From: Sesamia nonagrioides | Taxonomy: Eukaryota; Arthropoda; Insecta; Lepidoptera; Noctuidae | DNA: 64,000 bases | Direction: 5' to 3' | Assembly (NCBI GenBank): GCA_017933935.1 | Contig: JADWQK010001779.1 | Span: 1,733,501 to 1,797,500, forward strand | In this document: positions 20,512 to 31,126 of the stretch, one piece after another | How positions within the stretch are numbered: the stretch's first letter is position 1 | Layout: the number at the start of each line of letters is the position of its first letter | Notes under the pieces: generated by a model | Databases searched by the model: none | What the model was told of the DNA's origin: nothing | What the model saw: only the letters and a program-made list of their open reading frames with translations | Translations under genes and position numbers: made by a program

Positions 20512-20586
20512 GAAAGCGGACCCCGGGCTCCAACGCGAAAGCCACGGATGCAACCGGGATAAACGCTGAGATGACGATGATGATGA
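20512..20586 (+). mobile_element. SINE-3 3' end fragment
   Basis: ACGGATGCAACCGGGATAAA and CGCTGAGATGACGATGATGA match the SINE-3 tail at 26680-26713. Confidence 0.7.
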
Positions 20587-20624
20587 TACAATAAAAGTAA
20601 TCTGAACATTAAAAAGTCAGAGAT

Positions 20625-20960
20625 TGCCTCTCCCTCAGGCACTTCTTCTCCTCCTTTGCGAGGATTACTTCTTCGCAGAAGGACTTGACGGCCTCCTATG
20701 CAATCTTGCTCCTTACCATAGTCTGGACCAGGGCCGGACGCAAGAGATCGCTGCCGCTGCTCGCCGACACTAGGACACGGCCAAGCCGTGTATACCTCCA
20801 GCGTGTCTTCAAGGCGATCCACACAGTGATGAAACCCTTCCATTTTCTCGCGCCTTATCCTGAACAGGAACCTCCCGAAATAACCTTGTCCGGAGAAGAC
20901 CTGCGTTAGGCGGAATGCTAGAACGTCGTGGGGCCTCTCTAGCCACTCTTCATAAAGGGG
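20625..20960 (-). pseudogene. R1-clade-like LINE, C-terminal coding end
   Basis: The minus strand can be read as PALVQTMVRSKIA, then AVKSFCEEVILAKEEKKCLR, near the polymerase C-terminus. The copy at 32769-33140 reads PALVKAMVQSKSAWQDVTFF and AVMLAHEELQRVRE at the same place, so the two are the same family. Frameshifts and stops are present. Confidence 0.65.
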
Positions 20961-21030
20961 ACTTATCGCCGCTATTGCAGCATACCCAGGCTGATTTAAT
21001 TTTAGCCCAAAAAATCAACATTGCCTTCTA

Positions 21031-21480
21031 ATGTTATAATACTGCCAGCCTTTTGAACACATCATAATGACACCGACGCGGATGAATTTTTTTATGCACA
21101 ATGCTCCTGAATTTCGCGTATTTTTTACTGTACCTATGCTTGTGCCTATGCTAAGTATAAAAAGTTATATGTACTTTCTAAGTATATCTTGGACACCAAT
21201 TACTGAAGGTGAAGGAAAACATCTTGAGTAAACCTGGACTTTAAGTCTGAAATCGCCAACCCGCATTGAGCAAGTGTGCTGATTACGCTCAATCCATCAT
21301 TGTATGGGAGGAGACCTGTGCTCAGCAGTGGGACGATAAAAGGTTGATGATGGTGATGATGATGTAATACTGCCAGCTTTGAGCACATATCCCAGTGACA
21401 CCGATGCGGTAGATTTTTTAATGCACAATGAGCTCCTGAATTTTTCCTATTTTTTTTTAAATTATTCCTATGCTTGTGTC
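21031..21480. repeat. Diverged direct repeats flanking a SINE-2
   Basis: 21031-21160 (TAATACTGCCAGCCTTTTGA, GACACCGACGCGG, TTATGCACAATG) recurs at 21364-21480 (TAATACTGCCAGCTTTGAGC, GACACCGATGCGG, TAATGCACAATG). The SINE-2 tail lies between them. This is far longer than an insertion duplication and is probably a local tandem duplication. Confidence 0.75.
21160..21366 (+). mobile_element. SINE-2, 5' truncated
   Basis: GTACTTTCTAAGTATATCTT, AGGAAAACATCTTGAG and GCAGTGGGACGATAAAAGGT with a GATGATGATG tail. The tRNA-like head is absent. Confidence 0.85.
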
Positions 21481-22380
21481 AAAAATGAATTTGTATTTTA
21501 AGTGATAGCTTGTTAATATCTTATAACAATGCTTTTATATCCCAGCTGTTTTATTGCAAGGCTCATACCGTTGCACGTTACGATCGAGTACACTTATGGA
21601 GTTCAACGATAAAAGTGAAATCAACCTGTTTTCATTCTGAAACAGGTCTCTGGGTAACTGTTTCTTTGGTTCTTGCCATTGAATGATATAAACTAATCCC
21701 TTTAGCAGGTATGTTCATTATCGATTAAAAAAATGGTATAGGTAATGTAAAAACTATGAGACCTCATAGAAATTGTTCAATGCCTAGTTAGCTACGCTAT
21801 AGAACACATGAACATAGTGTGATTTTGTAACTATCTCACTGTGAACTGTTATTCTCGCTACGGATTGACACTATTGACAATTCTCTGTAACCTCATTTCA
21901 TCAACTTTCATGGTGGGATTATTATAGAATCGATCGACTGACTCTAAAAGCAGGAAAAAAATATTCGTTCAATATCAAGTGCTATTTCCATGGTAGGCAT
22001 GGTATGGTGGGTGTAAGTCAATGTTCCTGCCAACCTGCACAAGGGGGGGGGGGGGGGTCATCAACACCATAATAAACTCCGTATATCTAGCTAACTAACA
22101 AATACCTTATGTATTATATATATTTCGCTATAGATCTCTTTCAGCTGTTCCATGGATCCGTATTGCAGTTTCGGAAAAAAACAGATGTTTTTACAAGCTT
22201 CTATTTGACTTCCAATCTATGTACCTAAGTATGTTTGGGTTATATCATGCTACCTCTATTTCGAAGCAGATTATTTTTCTAATAACCAACAAATAAATTC
22301 TGTGGGTTTGCCTTTGTCAGAATCATGTACTGAATCCATGATAACAGGCGGTGCGTCTACATTCCAATCACTCTACTATA
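21481..22380. other. Intergenic DNA with a G15 run
   Basis: No gene is visible. A run of G at about 22046-22060 is the only unusual composition. Confidence 0.5.
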
Positions 22381-22386
22381 TAATGA

Positions 22387-22797
22387 TCATCATCAACCTT
22401 TTTATCATCCCACTGCTGGACACAGGTCTCCTCTCATACAGAGAATAAAATAAATAAATATATACGGACAAATCACACAGATTGAGTTAGCCCCAAAGTA
22501 AGTTCGAGACTTGTGTTATGGGTTACTAACTCAACGATACTATGTTTATAATAAATACATATAATATATAGATAAACACCCAGGACCCAGGCCAATCAGG
22601 AAAAGATCGTTTTCCATCATGACCTGGCCGGGGATCGAACTCGGGGCCTCCATGTCGCAGGCAGGCGTGTTGACCGCTGCGCCACGGGGGACGTAATCAC
22701 CACGCTTGCTCAATGCCGGTTGGCGATTTTAGACTTAATGTCCAGGTTTCCTCTAGATGTTTCCTTCACCTTATAATCAGTCATTGGTGTCCAAGTC
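22387..22797 (-). mobile_element. SINE-2 split by a SINE-1
   Basis: The 3' end (CATCAACCTTTTTATCATCC, CAGGTCTCCTCTCATACAG) occupies 22387-22443 and the middle (GTAATCACCACGCTTGCTCA, CAGTCATTGGTGTCCAAG) resumes at 22693-22797. A few bases of SINE-2 (AGGAT-GGAGC) are lost at the junction. Confidence 0.85.
22444..22692 (-). mobile_element. SINE-1, full copy nested in SINE-2
   Basis: The minus strand begins GTCCCCCGTGGCGCAGCGGT and CGAGTTCGATCCCCGGCC and ends in the TGATTTGTCCGTATATATTT tail. Its A and B boxes are well kept. Confidence 0.88.
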
Positions 22798-22814
22798 ACT
22801 CTATATAATTGCTA

Positions 22815-23400
22815 CTTATTATTATGGTCTGACAGAGTGCGAAATACCGAAGTCCTGCGACGAGCCAATGTTGGTGGCATTGAGGCTTATTTAATGCGTC
22901 GACAGCTTCGGTGGTGCGAACACGTATCACGTATGGCGGACGAAAGAGTGGCGAAGCACATCTTCTTCTCTGAGCTGGAGGAGGGCAAGCGAAAGCATGG
23001 CGGACAACTCCTCCGGTTTAAGGATGTCTTAAAACGACACATGAAGAGATGCAATATAGAACCCTCTGAATGGGAACGTTTAGCAGCAAAGCGGTCAGAA
23101 TGGCGCAGAATGGTGTACGGACAAGTACGCGAGTTTGAGGAGCAGCGCAAAGCTGACCTCGATACCAAACGCGACCAATTAAAGGCCCGCCCATCTGCTG
23201 CCATCACATACAACTACGTCGACGGCGTGCTTACGTGCCCTCAGTGTGCACGAAGTTTCGCCGCCAAGGTAGGCTACATAAGCCATCTTCGGGCGCATGA
23301 GCCCCAAATCATCGGCTAGGAGTCGAAGTGGTCGCCGTGGCCGAAATCGGTCGGGAACATCATCATCATCACTTGTTAAGACTTCAATGGCCAAGATCAG
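22815..23400 (+). pseudogene. LINE ORF2 C-terminus with a C2H2 finger
   Basis: An open frame of 160 codons (22837-23319) reads TEVLRRANVGGIEAYLMRRQ, LRWCEHVSRMADERVAKHIF and FKDVLKRHMKRCNIEPSEWE, and ends with TCPQCARSFAAKVGYISHLR plus AH, a classic Cys2-His2 finger. Such tails follow the polymerase in some LINE families. The 5' edge abuts SINE-2, so it is truncated, and an ATC-repeat tail (CATCATCATCATCAC) closes it. The ATG at 22837 is internal. Confidence 0.8.
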
Positions 23401-23807
23401 CCTAACGACGTCATTTAAGGATTGTCACTCAAAAAGGCTCTTTTCACATTATTTCTCCTCTGATAAACGCAAAGTGAATCACTTGTCACCCATGATATTA
23501 TTATAGGTAGATAGGTACCTATATATAAATCACTAATTCGCACAAAAAAGTTAATTGGAAATCGTTCACAGATCTAATCTGACATTTGAAAGGACCACTT
23601 AGAATGCATTTAAGTGCATCGGCAAAGACCTATACATCATTGTGAATACAGATTAGATACGATTCTACATACATTAAGGTATTAGTAAGATTGGGGTTTA
23701 TCCATGAAATTAGGTCACCCTGAAGGCATTAAGAGGCAAAATATAAAAAAGTAAAGGTCTTATTTAGATAGAATAAATAAAATATTAGAGAAAAATATAT
23801 ATTATAC

Positions 23808-24073
23808 TAGCTTTCCGCCCGCGGCTTCGCCCGCGTGGAGTTCGGTTATATCGCGCTTTGTAGATTTCCCTCGGGAACATCAAATTTTTCCGGGATAAAA
23901 GGTAGCCTATGTTCTTTCTCAGGGTCTAAAGATTGTCTATGCCAAATTTCATCAAAATCGGTTGAGAGGTTTAGGCGGGAAAACGTAACAGACAGACAGA
24001 CAGAAAGACAGACAGACAGATAGACAGACAGACAGACAGAGTTACTTTCGCATTTATAATATTAGTATGGATA
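23808..24073 (+). mobile_element. RepB, full copy
   Basis: CTAGCTTTCCGCCCGCGGCT, TATCGCGCTTTGTAGATTTC, GCCAAATTTCATCAAAATCG, a CAGACAGA run and TTTATAATATTAGTATGGAT in order. Confidence 0.88.
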
Positions 24074-24103
24074 GTATATAGTATGGAAGTATGGATAGTA
24101 GAG

Positions 24104-24960
24104 TAGATCATCTCAGGGTTAACCCCAGTCGCATCCGAGGCTGTTTCAGGTTTGGAGTCTGGGGTCCGCTTTAGCAGTCTTACTGCTGATATTGGCTAAT
24201 TCCGTGAAGCGACTGCCGTCTGATCTCCACAACCCGAAGGCGATATCGAAGCATTGCAGTTAGACCAATTGTTGGACTTTTGACGGCTCCAACAACCCGT
24301 AACGACTGCCATTAGATGTTCGTATGGCAACCGGGTCCAACGACTTAACGTGCTTTCCGAGGCACGACCAGATCAGTGCAAATATTCATATTCATGCATA
24401 CAAATATTTACAAATATTACAGGAAAATATATATTATATAGTACAGTAGTCATGATCATCATAGTAATTTTTTAATCATTTTTTTTTTTTAATAATTATA
24501 AACTAGTGCTAAACTGCAATCCCGCCTGATGGTAAGCAGTGATGCAATCGTTGAGTGTAAAGCGCACTAGTTTATTAAGCCTATTCACTTAAAAAACTTA
24601 GGAATAGGAAGGATGGCGGCAGTTGAGCGAGGTGATGCAATGTTAAGCCCAAGACCAACACGACCAAACGATGCTGCGCTAGAGGGAGATTGATCTGGAG
24701 ACTCTCCACGACCAAATTCCCGAGACAACAACATTTGGCGCATCGTACCCGCCACACATCGTAACACAACTGCTCAGACCCGTCCTCCGTACGGCTTCAC
24801 CAGACATCATGCCGGAACACGACGAATCGCTTGGCGGCAAGACTTTGTCTGATGGGTGGTAACTTCCGCCGGCAACCGATACAAATATTTACACTGCGCG
24901 GTGATCGAAGCCCCGCCTCCTTGCGTGGCTGCCGCGTTGGCTACCGCCACGGAGGCTGTC
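24104..24960 (-). mobile_element. SINE-3 split by an insertion
   Basis: The 3' body lies at 24104-24409 and the head, with its tRNA-like boxes, at 24880-24960 (CCACGGAGGCTGTC reversed). ACAAATATTTA occurs at both sides of the insert and is probably its target duplication. Confidence 0.8.
24482..24879 (-). mobile_element. SINE-E, near-full copy
   Basis: The minus strand runs from ATCGGTTGCCGGCGGAAGTT through GGTGAAGCCGTACGGAGGAC and GAGTCTCCAGATCAATCTCC to TTTATAATTATTAAAAAAAA. It gives the best view of the family in the window (about 400 bp). The flanking 24410-24480 is AT-rich filler within the same insertion. Confidence 0.85.
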
Positions 24961-25142
24961 AATTAATCAGATGTACTAGTTATAGACTACTATATATAGT
25001 AGAGTAGTATAGAATAATATATAGCGGAAAATATGAAAATATATGAACTACGAGTATCATCACCATCATCAGCCCTAGATCTCTACAATTGCAGCGCCTT
25101 TTAGCTCGATTCACAGCAACTCTTAACCGTCCCGCCTTTTCT

Positions 25143-26180
25143 TAGGGTTCCGTAGTCGAATAGGAACTCTTATAGTTTTGCCAATTCTGTATGTCTGTCA
25201 TTGTCATGTTATGTGTAATTGGAATCATTTTGAAGCATATTGCTAATCCAATACTCCTTCCATTCGAAAAATATATCTCCTAAACAATGTCAATAACGCA
25301 ATGAATGTTGTTGAACTGTCAAAATGAAACCCATTGGAACTGGTAATGTTTAAAATTACCTTGCTGGTCCTTACCGGGCGGCGAGCTGTAACTCTTTCTT
25401 TGGTTATCATCACCGTGCTTTGTAGGCCCGTTTTTAGGATTCCGTACTTAGTATCTCAACTAAAGGCAACATATAGCCCATTTTTTTACTCTTAATTGGG
25501 GACACTTCATACTTTGCTTTTCTTATTGTGACGGGCGGGAAACTACGAATTCCTACAGTGAGCGTGGCTCAACACGCTCTTGGCCGGTTTTTAGGGTTTC
25601 GTAGCCAAATGGCAAAAACGGAATCCTTATAGATCCGTCATGTCTGTCTGTCCGTCTGTCCGTCCGTCCGTATGTCCGTCCGTATGTCAAAGCCATTTTT
25701 TTTCCGAAACTATAAGATCTATACTGTTGAAACTTGGTTGGTAGATGTATTCTGTGAACTATGTTAAGACTTTGATGCAAAAAAAAAATTATAAATATTG
25801 CGGGCTCCCCGTACTTAGCACTGAAACGCAAAAAAATGTTTTTCATCAAACACGGTATGAGTTTGCGTGACAAACGCTTCCAAAGTGGAAAAAAGTTGGT
25901 CCCCCCCCCCCCCTCTAACTTTTAAAATAAGAAAATGAAAATTTAAAAAAAACATTTGATATACATTACTATAGAAACTAGTAACGAAAATTGTTTTGAA
26001 CGAGATCTAGTAAGTAGTTTTTTTTTAATACCTCATAAATCGTAAACCTAAGCGGTTTACGATTTATTTACCGCGTAATCTTTCATAAAAATAACTTAAA
26101 TCTTTTAATTTCATAAATCAATGGTACGGAACCCTTTGTGCGTGAGTCCGACACTCACTTGGCCGGTTTTTTTTATTATT
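25143..26180 (-). mobile_element. GTTCCGTAGCCAAATGG repeat, long copy
   Basis: The plus strand shows GGTTTCGTAGCCAAATGGCA, TGTCTGTCTGTCCGTCTGTC and CATTTTTTTTCCGAAACTAT. It ends GAGTCCGACACTCACTTGGC plus CGGTTTTTT. A shorter related piece lies at 25143-25210 and another copy at 32524-32770. It contains an inverted repeat, AAATCGTAAAC-CTAAGCG-GTTTACGATTT, near 26036-26064. Orientation is arbitrary because no coding part was found. Confidence 0.6.
25905..25914. repeat. Poly-C tract
   Basis: An uninterrupted C run within the long repeat, also followed by CTCTAACTTTT. Confidence 0.8.
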
Positions 26181-26318
26181 TTTTTTATTTTAAGACTCTT
26201 AGATTTAACGCAAAACTCCATTGTGTAGGAATTAGAGTTCATTTTATCAATTACAGTTTCTTGATTAATTAACGCGGTGATTTATCTGCTTTATTCATTC
26301 ATTAATTACAGAAAGAGT

Positions 26319-26713
26319 GACAGCCTCCGTGGCGTAGCGGTAGCGGACGCGGCCGCTGCGCAAGGTGGCGCGGGTTCGATCCCCGCACAGTGCAAATATT
26401 TGTATGCGTGAATATGATTATTTGCACTGGTCTGGTCGTACCTCGTAAAGCACGTTAAGCCGTTGGTCCCGGTTGCCATACGAACATCTAGTGGCAGTCG
26501 TTAAAGGGTTGTTGGAGCCCTCAAAAAGTCCAACAATTGGTCAGCTGCAATACTTCGATGTCGCCTTCGGGTTGTGGAGGTCAGACGACAGTCACTTCAC
26601 GTAAAATGTCGAAGTTTAGCCATATCAGCAGTTAGACTGGTAAAAGCGGACCTTAGACTCCAAGGCTGAAAAAGTTTCGGATGCGACTGGGATAAACGCT
26701 GAGATGATGATGA
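26319..26713 (+). mobile_element. SINE-3, full copy
   Basis: Head GACAGCCTCCGTGGCGTAGC with B box GCGGGTTCGATCCCCGC; body GCCGTTGGTCCCGGTTGCCA and CTAGTGGCAGTCG; tail ATAAACGCTGAGATGATGAT. ATTCATTAATTA lies near both ends but not directly next to the head on the left. Confidence 0.9.
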
Positions 26714-26930
26714 TTCATTAATTAATTAAGGTCTAATATCTACTGAGTCAGAGATAAGTTAAAGTAGGTTAGGTATCTCAATTAACCAAATTCATTTCAT
26801 CAATTAATACTTACTTTAATATACTTAATAAACTTTTAACCTAGTTCTCTTATGTCACTTAATGATCAAAGTCAGTCGTGATACTCGTGATAAGAGTTTC
26901 CAATATAATATTTTCTTCTTTTTATTATAA

Positions 26931-26985
26931 ATACGGAGGTTTTTTTTACCAACTATATATAGTTGGTAAAAAAAAACCTCCGTAT
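26931..26985. repeat. Near-perfect palindrome, ~27-bp arms
   Basis: ATACGGAGG, eight T, then ACCAACTATA is mirrored by TATAGTTGGT, nine A, then CCTCCGTAT. The centre is TATA-like with almost no loop. Only the length of the A/T run differs. Confidence 0.95.
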
Positions 26986-27088
26986 GCATGCGTAAAAATC
27001 AAAAACACGAACGAAATTTATCAAGTAGCTAGGACCTTAACTCAATTATGATAGAATGAAAAAAAAAACAGTTTCATTAAGTTAGTGA

Positions 27089-27455
27089 AGAAGTCGTGGT
27101 GGCCTAGTGGTTAAAATATCAGTCTCTCAAGTATGAGTGTGCGGGTTCGATTCCAGGTCAGGCAAATACCAATGTAACTTTTCTAAAGTTATAAGTACTT
27201 TCTAAGTATATCTATATACCTTCAGTCATTGGTACCCAGCCAATGACTAAAGGTTTACCAATGATTGGTTGGATACCAATGAATGAAGGTGACGAGGACG
27301 AGGTGATGAGGAGGGAAAACATCTTGAGGAAACCTGGACTTTAAGTCTGACATCGCCAACCCGCATTGAGCAAGCGTGGTGATTACGCTCAAACCTTCTG
27401 TGTATGAGAGGAGACCTGTGCCCAGCAGTGCGACGATAAAAAGGTTGATGATATT
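27089..27455 (+). mobile_element. SINE-2 with an internal rearrangement
   Basis: The head AGTCGTGGTGGCCTAGTGGT and GCGGGTTCGATTCCAGGTC is complete. Around 27215-27300 the segment TACCTTCAGTCATTGGTACC and ACCAATGACTAAAGG is repeated back and forth, making a small inverted duplication before the normal body resumes at GGAAAACATCTTGAGG. Confidence 0.85.
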
Positions 27456-28057
27456 AAGTTAGTGTAGATAACGATATCCCTCCTTCCGTTTAATTTGACG
27501 TTACTCTGTTTGTTTTTTTGGCTTCTAAGTATAAGGATGCCAGTGAGCCAGTTCACATTATAGATTTAATTGGCCGGTACTGTCATAAGTTTTTTTTACT
27601 AGGGCATTGTAGTCTGATTTATTATAATCAGTTTATTTTCGCACTCCAGTGATTTCCTGATCGACAAAACTATTCTCGTTTTTTTCTGGTATTTTATATA
27701 ATACGCCATATAGTACAGACACACATTTCTCTTCGCTGGCTTTAAACCTATAAATACGACCTTGACAAATGTATCTATTAAAATCGTCTATAGGTAATAT
27801 ATGTACATATCTGAGGTGTAGTCTACACCAGCGACCTACTAAACATGTGGGTGACACCGCTAGTGGGAACGGTGGCAGTGTAACCGACACCTAACACCCA
27901 GTTAAAAGTAAACATAGGTATTGTTTTCTAATATTACAGGTATGTAGGCTAGCAGCTGCGCAGACAGATGGATTTGGCCTTTATGTCATTCGTGATAGTG
28001 CGGGCAAATGTGACATAAAATGTGAATCATGTTACGGGAAAGGCCATCTTATCTTTA

Positions 28058-28262
28058 CTCTGGCGCAGCATCGTTGGTTGTGTTGTTGGGTTTAACATTG
28101 CATCACCTCGCTCCACTACCGTCTTCCTTCCTACTCAATCAGCTTTTTTTTTGGTGAATAGGCTCTTGATAAACTATCGCGCTTTACCATCAACGATTGC
28201 ATCACTGCTTACCATCACGTAGGACTGCAGTCAAGCATTAGTTTATAATTATAACAAAAATG
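28058..28262 (+). mobile_element. SINE-E, 5' truncated
   Basis: CTGGCGCAGCATCGTTGGTT to TGCATCACTGCTTACCATCA, then GTCAAGCATTAGTTTATAAT. Confidence 0.78.
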
Positions 28263-28314
28263 TAGGTACCTCCTATAATTATTGTTAAGGTCTAGAGTGT
28301 AAGGGCTCATACAT

Positions 28315-28389
28315 GATAAACTAGTGCGCTTTATCATTAACGATTGCATCACTGCTTAGCATCAGGCGGGATCACGGTCAAGCACTAGA
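28315..28389 (+). mobile_element. SINE-E/LINE 3' tail fragment
   Basis: AAACTAGTGCGCTTTATCAT and ATCAGGCGGGATCACGGTCA match only the shared 3' tail, so it may come from SINE-E or its partner LINE. Confidence 0.65.
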
Positions 28390-28511
28390 TAATAGCATTT
28401 AAACAAAAACAGTAAACTGCTTATACGAATACCTATAGTTGTTCCCCTGATCCCCAAATTCTTTAGGATCGAGATTTTATAAAATTCAGGGAAGAAATAA
28501 AATCAACCTAT

Positions 28512-28752
28512 ACTCTTCAGCTTTACATATTAATGTAAAGCTGAAGAGTTTGTTAGTTTATTTGTTTGAACGCGCTAATCTCAGAAAGTACTGATCCGAT
28601 TTGAAAAATTCTTTTTGCGTTGCATAGCCCATTAATCCAGGAAGGCTGTAGGTTATATAACATCACACTGCGACCAATAGGAGCGGAGCATATAAAAAAT
28701 AAACATATTGAAACCTACGCAGCGAAACCACGCGGCGCAGGCGCAGCTAGTT
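28512..28752 (+). mobile_element. RepA with a hairpin at its start
   Basis: The element begins AAAGCTGAAGAGTTTG and ends GGCGCAGCTAGTT. Just before it, ACTCTTCAGCTTTACAT is the mirror of ATGTAAAGCTGAAGAGT, giving 17-bp arms with an ATTA loop (28512-28549). Confidence 0.8.
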
Positions 28753-28884
28753 TATAATAAGACATTAGCTACATTTGTAACCTTACTCTTTTATGGCGTT
28801 TTTATTTATGTTAACTAAGTTAATCTTCTGATCGGAAGCTGATCCTGGGTTACCAGCACTAATAGTGTTTTTGGATTTTACCCA

Positions 28885-29127
28885 TTTGGATTTTTTCAAT
28901 ACTAACTCGGGGTCGCTCCATCTCGCCCAAGGGCGTCCCACGCTACGTTTGCCGAGACGCGGTCTCAACTCGAGGACTCTTTTACCCCAACGGTTGGAGC
29001 GACGACATCAAAAAGGTGGCTGGTAGTGGCTGGCGGAGAACTGCTCGAGATCGAGCTTGTTGGCGTGCCATGAAGGAGGCCTATGTCCAGCAGTGGACGA
29101 GTAGGGGCTGATGATGATGATGATGAT
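28885..29127. pseudogene. RTE family-2 LINE end with an inverted 5' part
   Basis: On the plus strand 28990-29127 reads DIKKVAGSGWRRTARDRACW then RAMKEAYVQQWTSRG and a stop, with a (GAT) tail. The preceding coding piece, RPRLGKRSVGRPWARWSD, lies at 28885-28968 on the minus strand. Both junction sides contain TGGAGCGAC. This is the pattern left by twin priming during LINE integration. Confidence 0.78.
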
Positions 29128-29144
29128 GAACCCGAGGTCTGAAT

Positions 29145-29295
29145 TAGGGCCCTGTTGATGGCGGCGACATCAAAAAGGTGGCTGGTAGTGGCTGGTGGAG
29201 AACTACTCAGGATCGAGCTTGTCGGCGTGCCATGGAAGAGGCCTATGACCATCAGTCAGTGGACGAGTAGAGGTTGATAATGATGATGATGATGG
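29145..29295 (+). pseudogene. RTE family-2 LINE end, second copy
   Basis: GACATCAAAAAGGTGGCTGG, CGTGCCATGGAAGAGGCCTA and GTGGACGAGTAGAGGTTGAT repeat the preceding element with changes such as CAGTCAGTGG for CAGCAGTGG. Confidence 0.78.
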
Positions 29296-29299
29296 CTCG

Positions 29300-30085
29300 G
29301 TACCTTTTACGTGAGCCCAAAACATAACTGGCAAAATGTGGACCTACACCTCTGTCTTAATGTTTCTTTTATCAAATTGAAGATCCATTAAGTAACAAGG
29401 TACAAATAAAGGATATCCGTCGTCGGAAACAAGCAGGTTTAAAGAATTCAACACAAATACACTACTCAATACAACACAATACAATACAATACTTAATATA
29501 CAACACTATTTTTTGTTTATGGGAAACCTGACACGTGTCCAGTATTTTTAAGTAAAGAATCTATGTACAAAATTTCAAAAATATGTCATGAAAAACCACA
29601 AAGTTATGAGCTTGTTATCCTACTTGGCTGTCCCAACAAAAATATGGTCCACGCTCCGCTCAGGCGGGCGAGCGGGGCGTTGACCTCTGGTATCAGCTGT
29701 TACAATGATCTACCGTGTCTGCTCGGTAACCACAGTGCAATAACTTCTTCTTAAAAAAATATAACATGGTATAAAAATACACTTCTGGACACATCTATTG
29801 GCCCACCTTGCATTTTCAGTTTCGTTTGGTCCTAGCTAAAATTTTATATTAGGTCGAGCAAAAAGTTTTTATGCAGTTTTGAACCTGGCACGTCCACAAT
29901 TTCATTCAATAGTCTTTTTTTGAATTTCGAATACAGAATTTAAATAATCAAAAGACAATTTGGAGCCTGTTTGTTGATATCAAACAATCGAATACTAAAA
30001 AAACTTGATTTTTTTGGTTTACTTGGATTTAATTCTTGAAAAAGTAATTGATATCTTTGGTTTTGCAACAAACATTACTTATTCT
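29300..30085. other. AT-rich DNA, partly a Tc1 5' flank
   Basis: No gene recognised. The part after about 29770 could be the terminal region of the Tc1 remnant, but I found no matching right-hand inverted repeat. Confidence 0.35.
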
Positions 30086-30099
30086 TAACATTAAGGTGA

Positions 30100-30700
30100 G
30101 GTTCTATCAATAATCTATAGATACTTCACCTGAAGTCGCCGCTCAAACTGTGGCACTTATTCAGGCCGGACACAGCCAAAGAAATGACTTAATTTAAGTC
30201 GATCTGCGGTCCGAAATGTTTATCGGAGGTACGTAGAGACTGGCGGCTTTGTTCGTCGCCAAGGAAGGCCACGATCTCGAGTCACAACTGAAAGGCGGGA
30301 TCGATTCATCGTGACGACCAGCTTGAAAAATCGTCACCTTATCTCCATTGAGATACAAAACCAACTTCGCGACTTCCACGGTGTATCTGTGAGCGCTCGA
30401 ACTGTTCGAAGAAGGTTAAAAGAACGCGATATGGTACCACACAAGCCAGCTTATGGGCCCAAACCAACGCGAGCCCACCGAACAGTGCGCTTTCATTTCG
30501 CACGCACTCATTTAAATTGGACACAGCAAGATTGGAGCCGTGTACTCTGTTCTGATGAGTCTAAAATTGTGTTACATGGCAATGATAGAAGGAAGAAGGT
30601 CTGCCGACGTAAGGGAGAGCGTTTCGCACAATGCTGCTTTGAAGAGAGGGTTGTTTATGGCGGTGGCGGTAGAAAGTGTACCTACTTGTCGCAACAAAGC
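30100..30700 (+). pseudogene. Second Tc1-type transposase, partial
   Basis: The plus strand shows a first HTH region with frame breaks (VALIQAGH-like, then RRQGRPRSRVTTERRDRF). A continuous 139-codon frame from 30311 follows: NRHLISIEIQNQLRDFHGVS, ARTVRRRLKERDMVPHKPAY and RVLCSDESKIVLHGNDRRKK, with the first catalytic Asp in SDESK. It reaches GERFAQCCFEERVVYGGGG and is then cut, so the second and third acidic motifs are missing. It is a different Tc1 lineage from the copy at 1.6 kb. Confidence 0.85.
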
Positions 30701-31126
30701 GGCTTTTTCTTTCCCTATATCCCTATATAAGTATGCATAAATCTTTAAAACTACGCAACTGATTTTGATGCGGTTTTTTTTAATACATAGAGCAATTGAA
30801 GAAGAAGTTTTATCCACATAAACATCCATTAAATAGTTGAGAAATACTATTATTTTTGAGGTTTTTAATGTGATGTCATAAATAATTACTTTTTTCCGCT
30901 TACATTGTGTTGAGGACAGCGGACTTCCCGTATTACAAAATGAAAATAAATACTAAATAGTAATGAAAAACAGGCGGATACTACTACCAGATTTATTGTC
31001 GGTATTTCCACAGGTTTAAAAGTATTACAATCCTTGGATTCGTGCAAGTATAGCCACGGTGCAATCTTACTATCTAAAACACTGTTACATTTTACGAGAC
31101 TAACTAGTGTTAGTCTAGTGTTAGTT

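Noticed and set aside
22046..22060. G run as a quadruplex switch
   Set aside because: A single homopolymer in low-complexity DNA; may also be a sequencing artefact.
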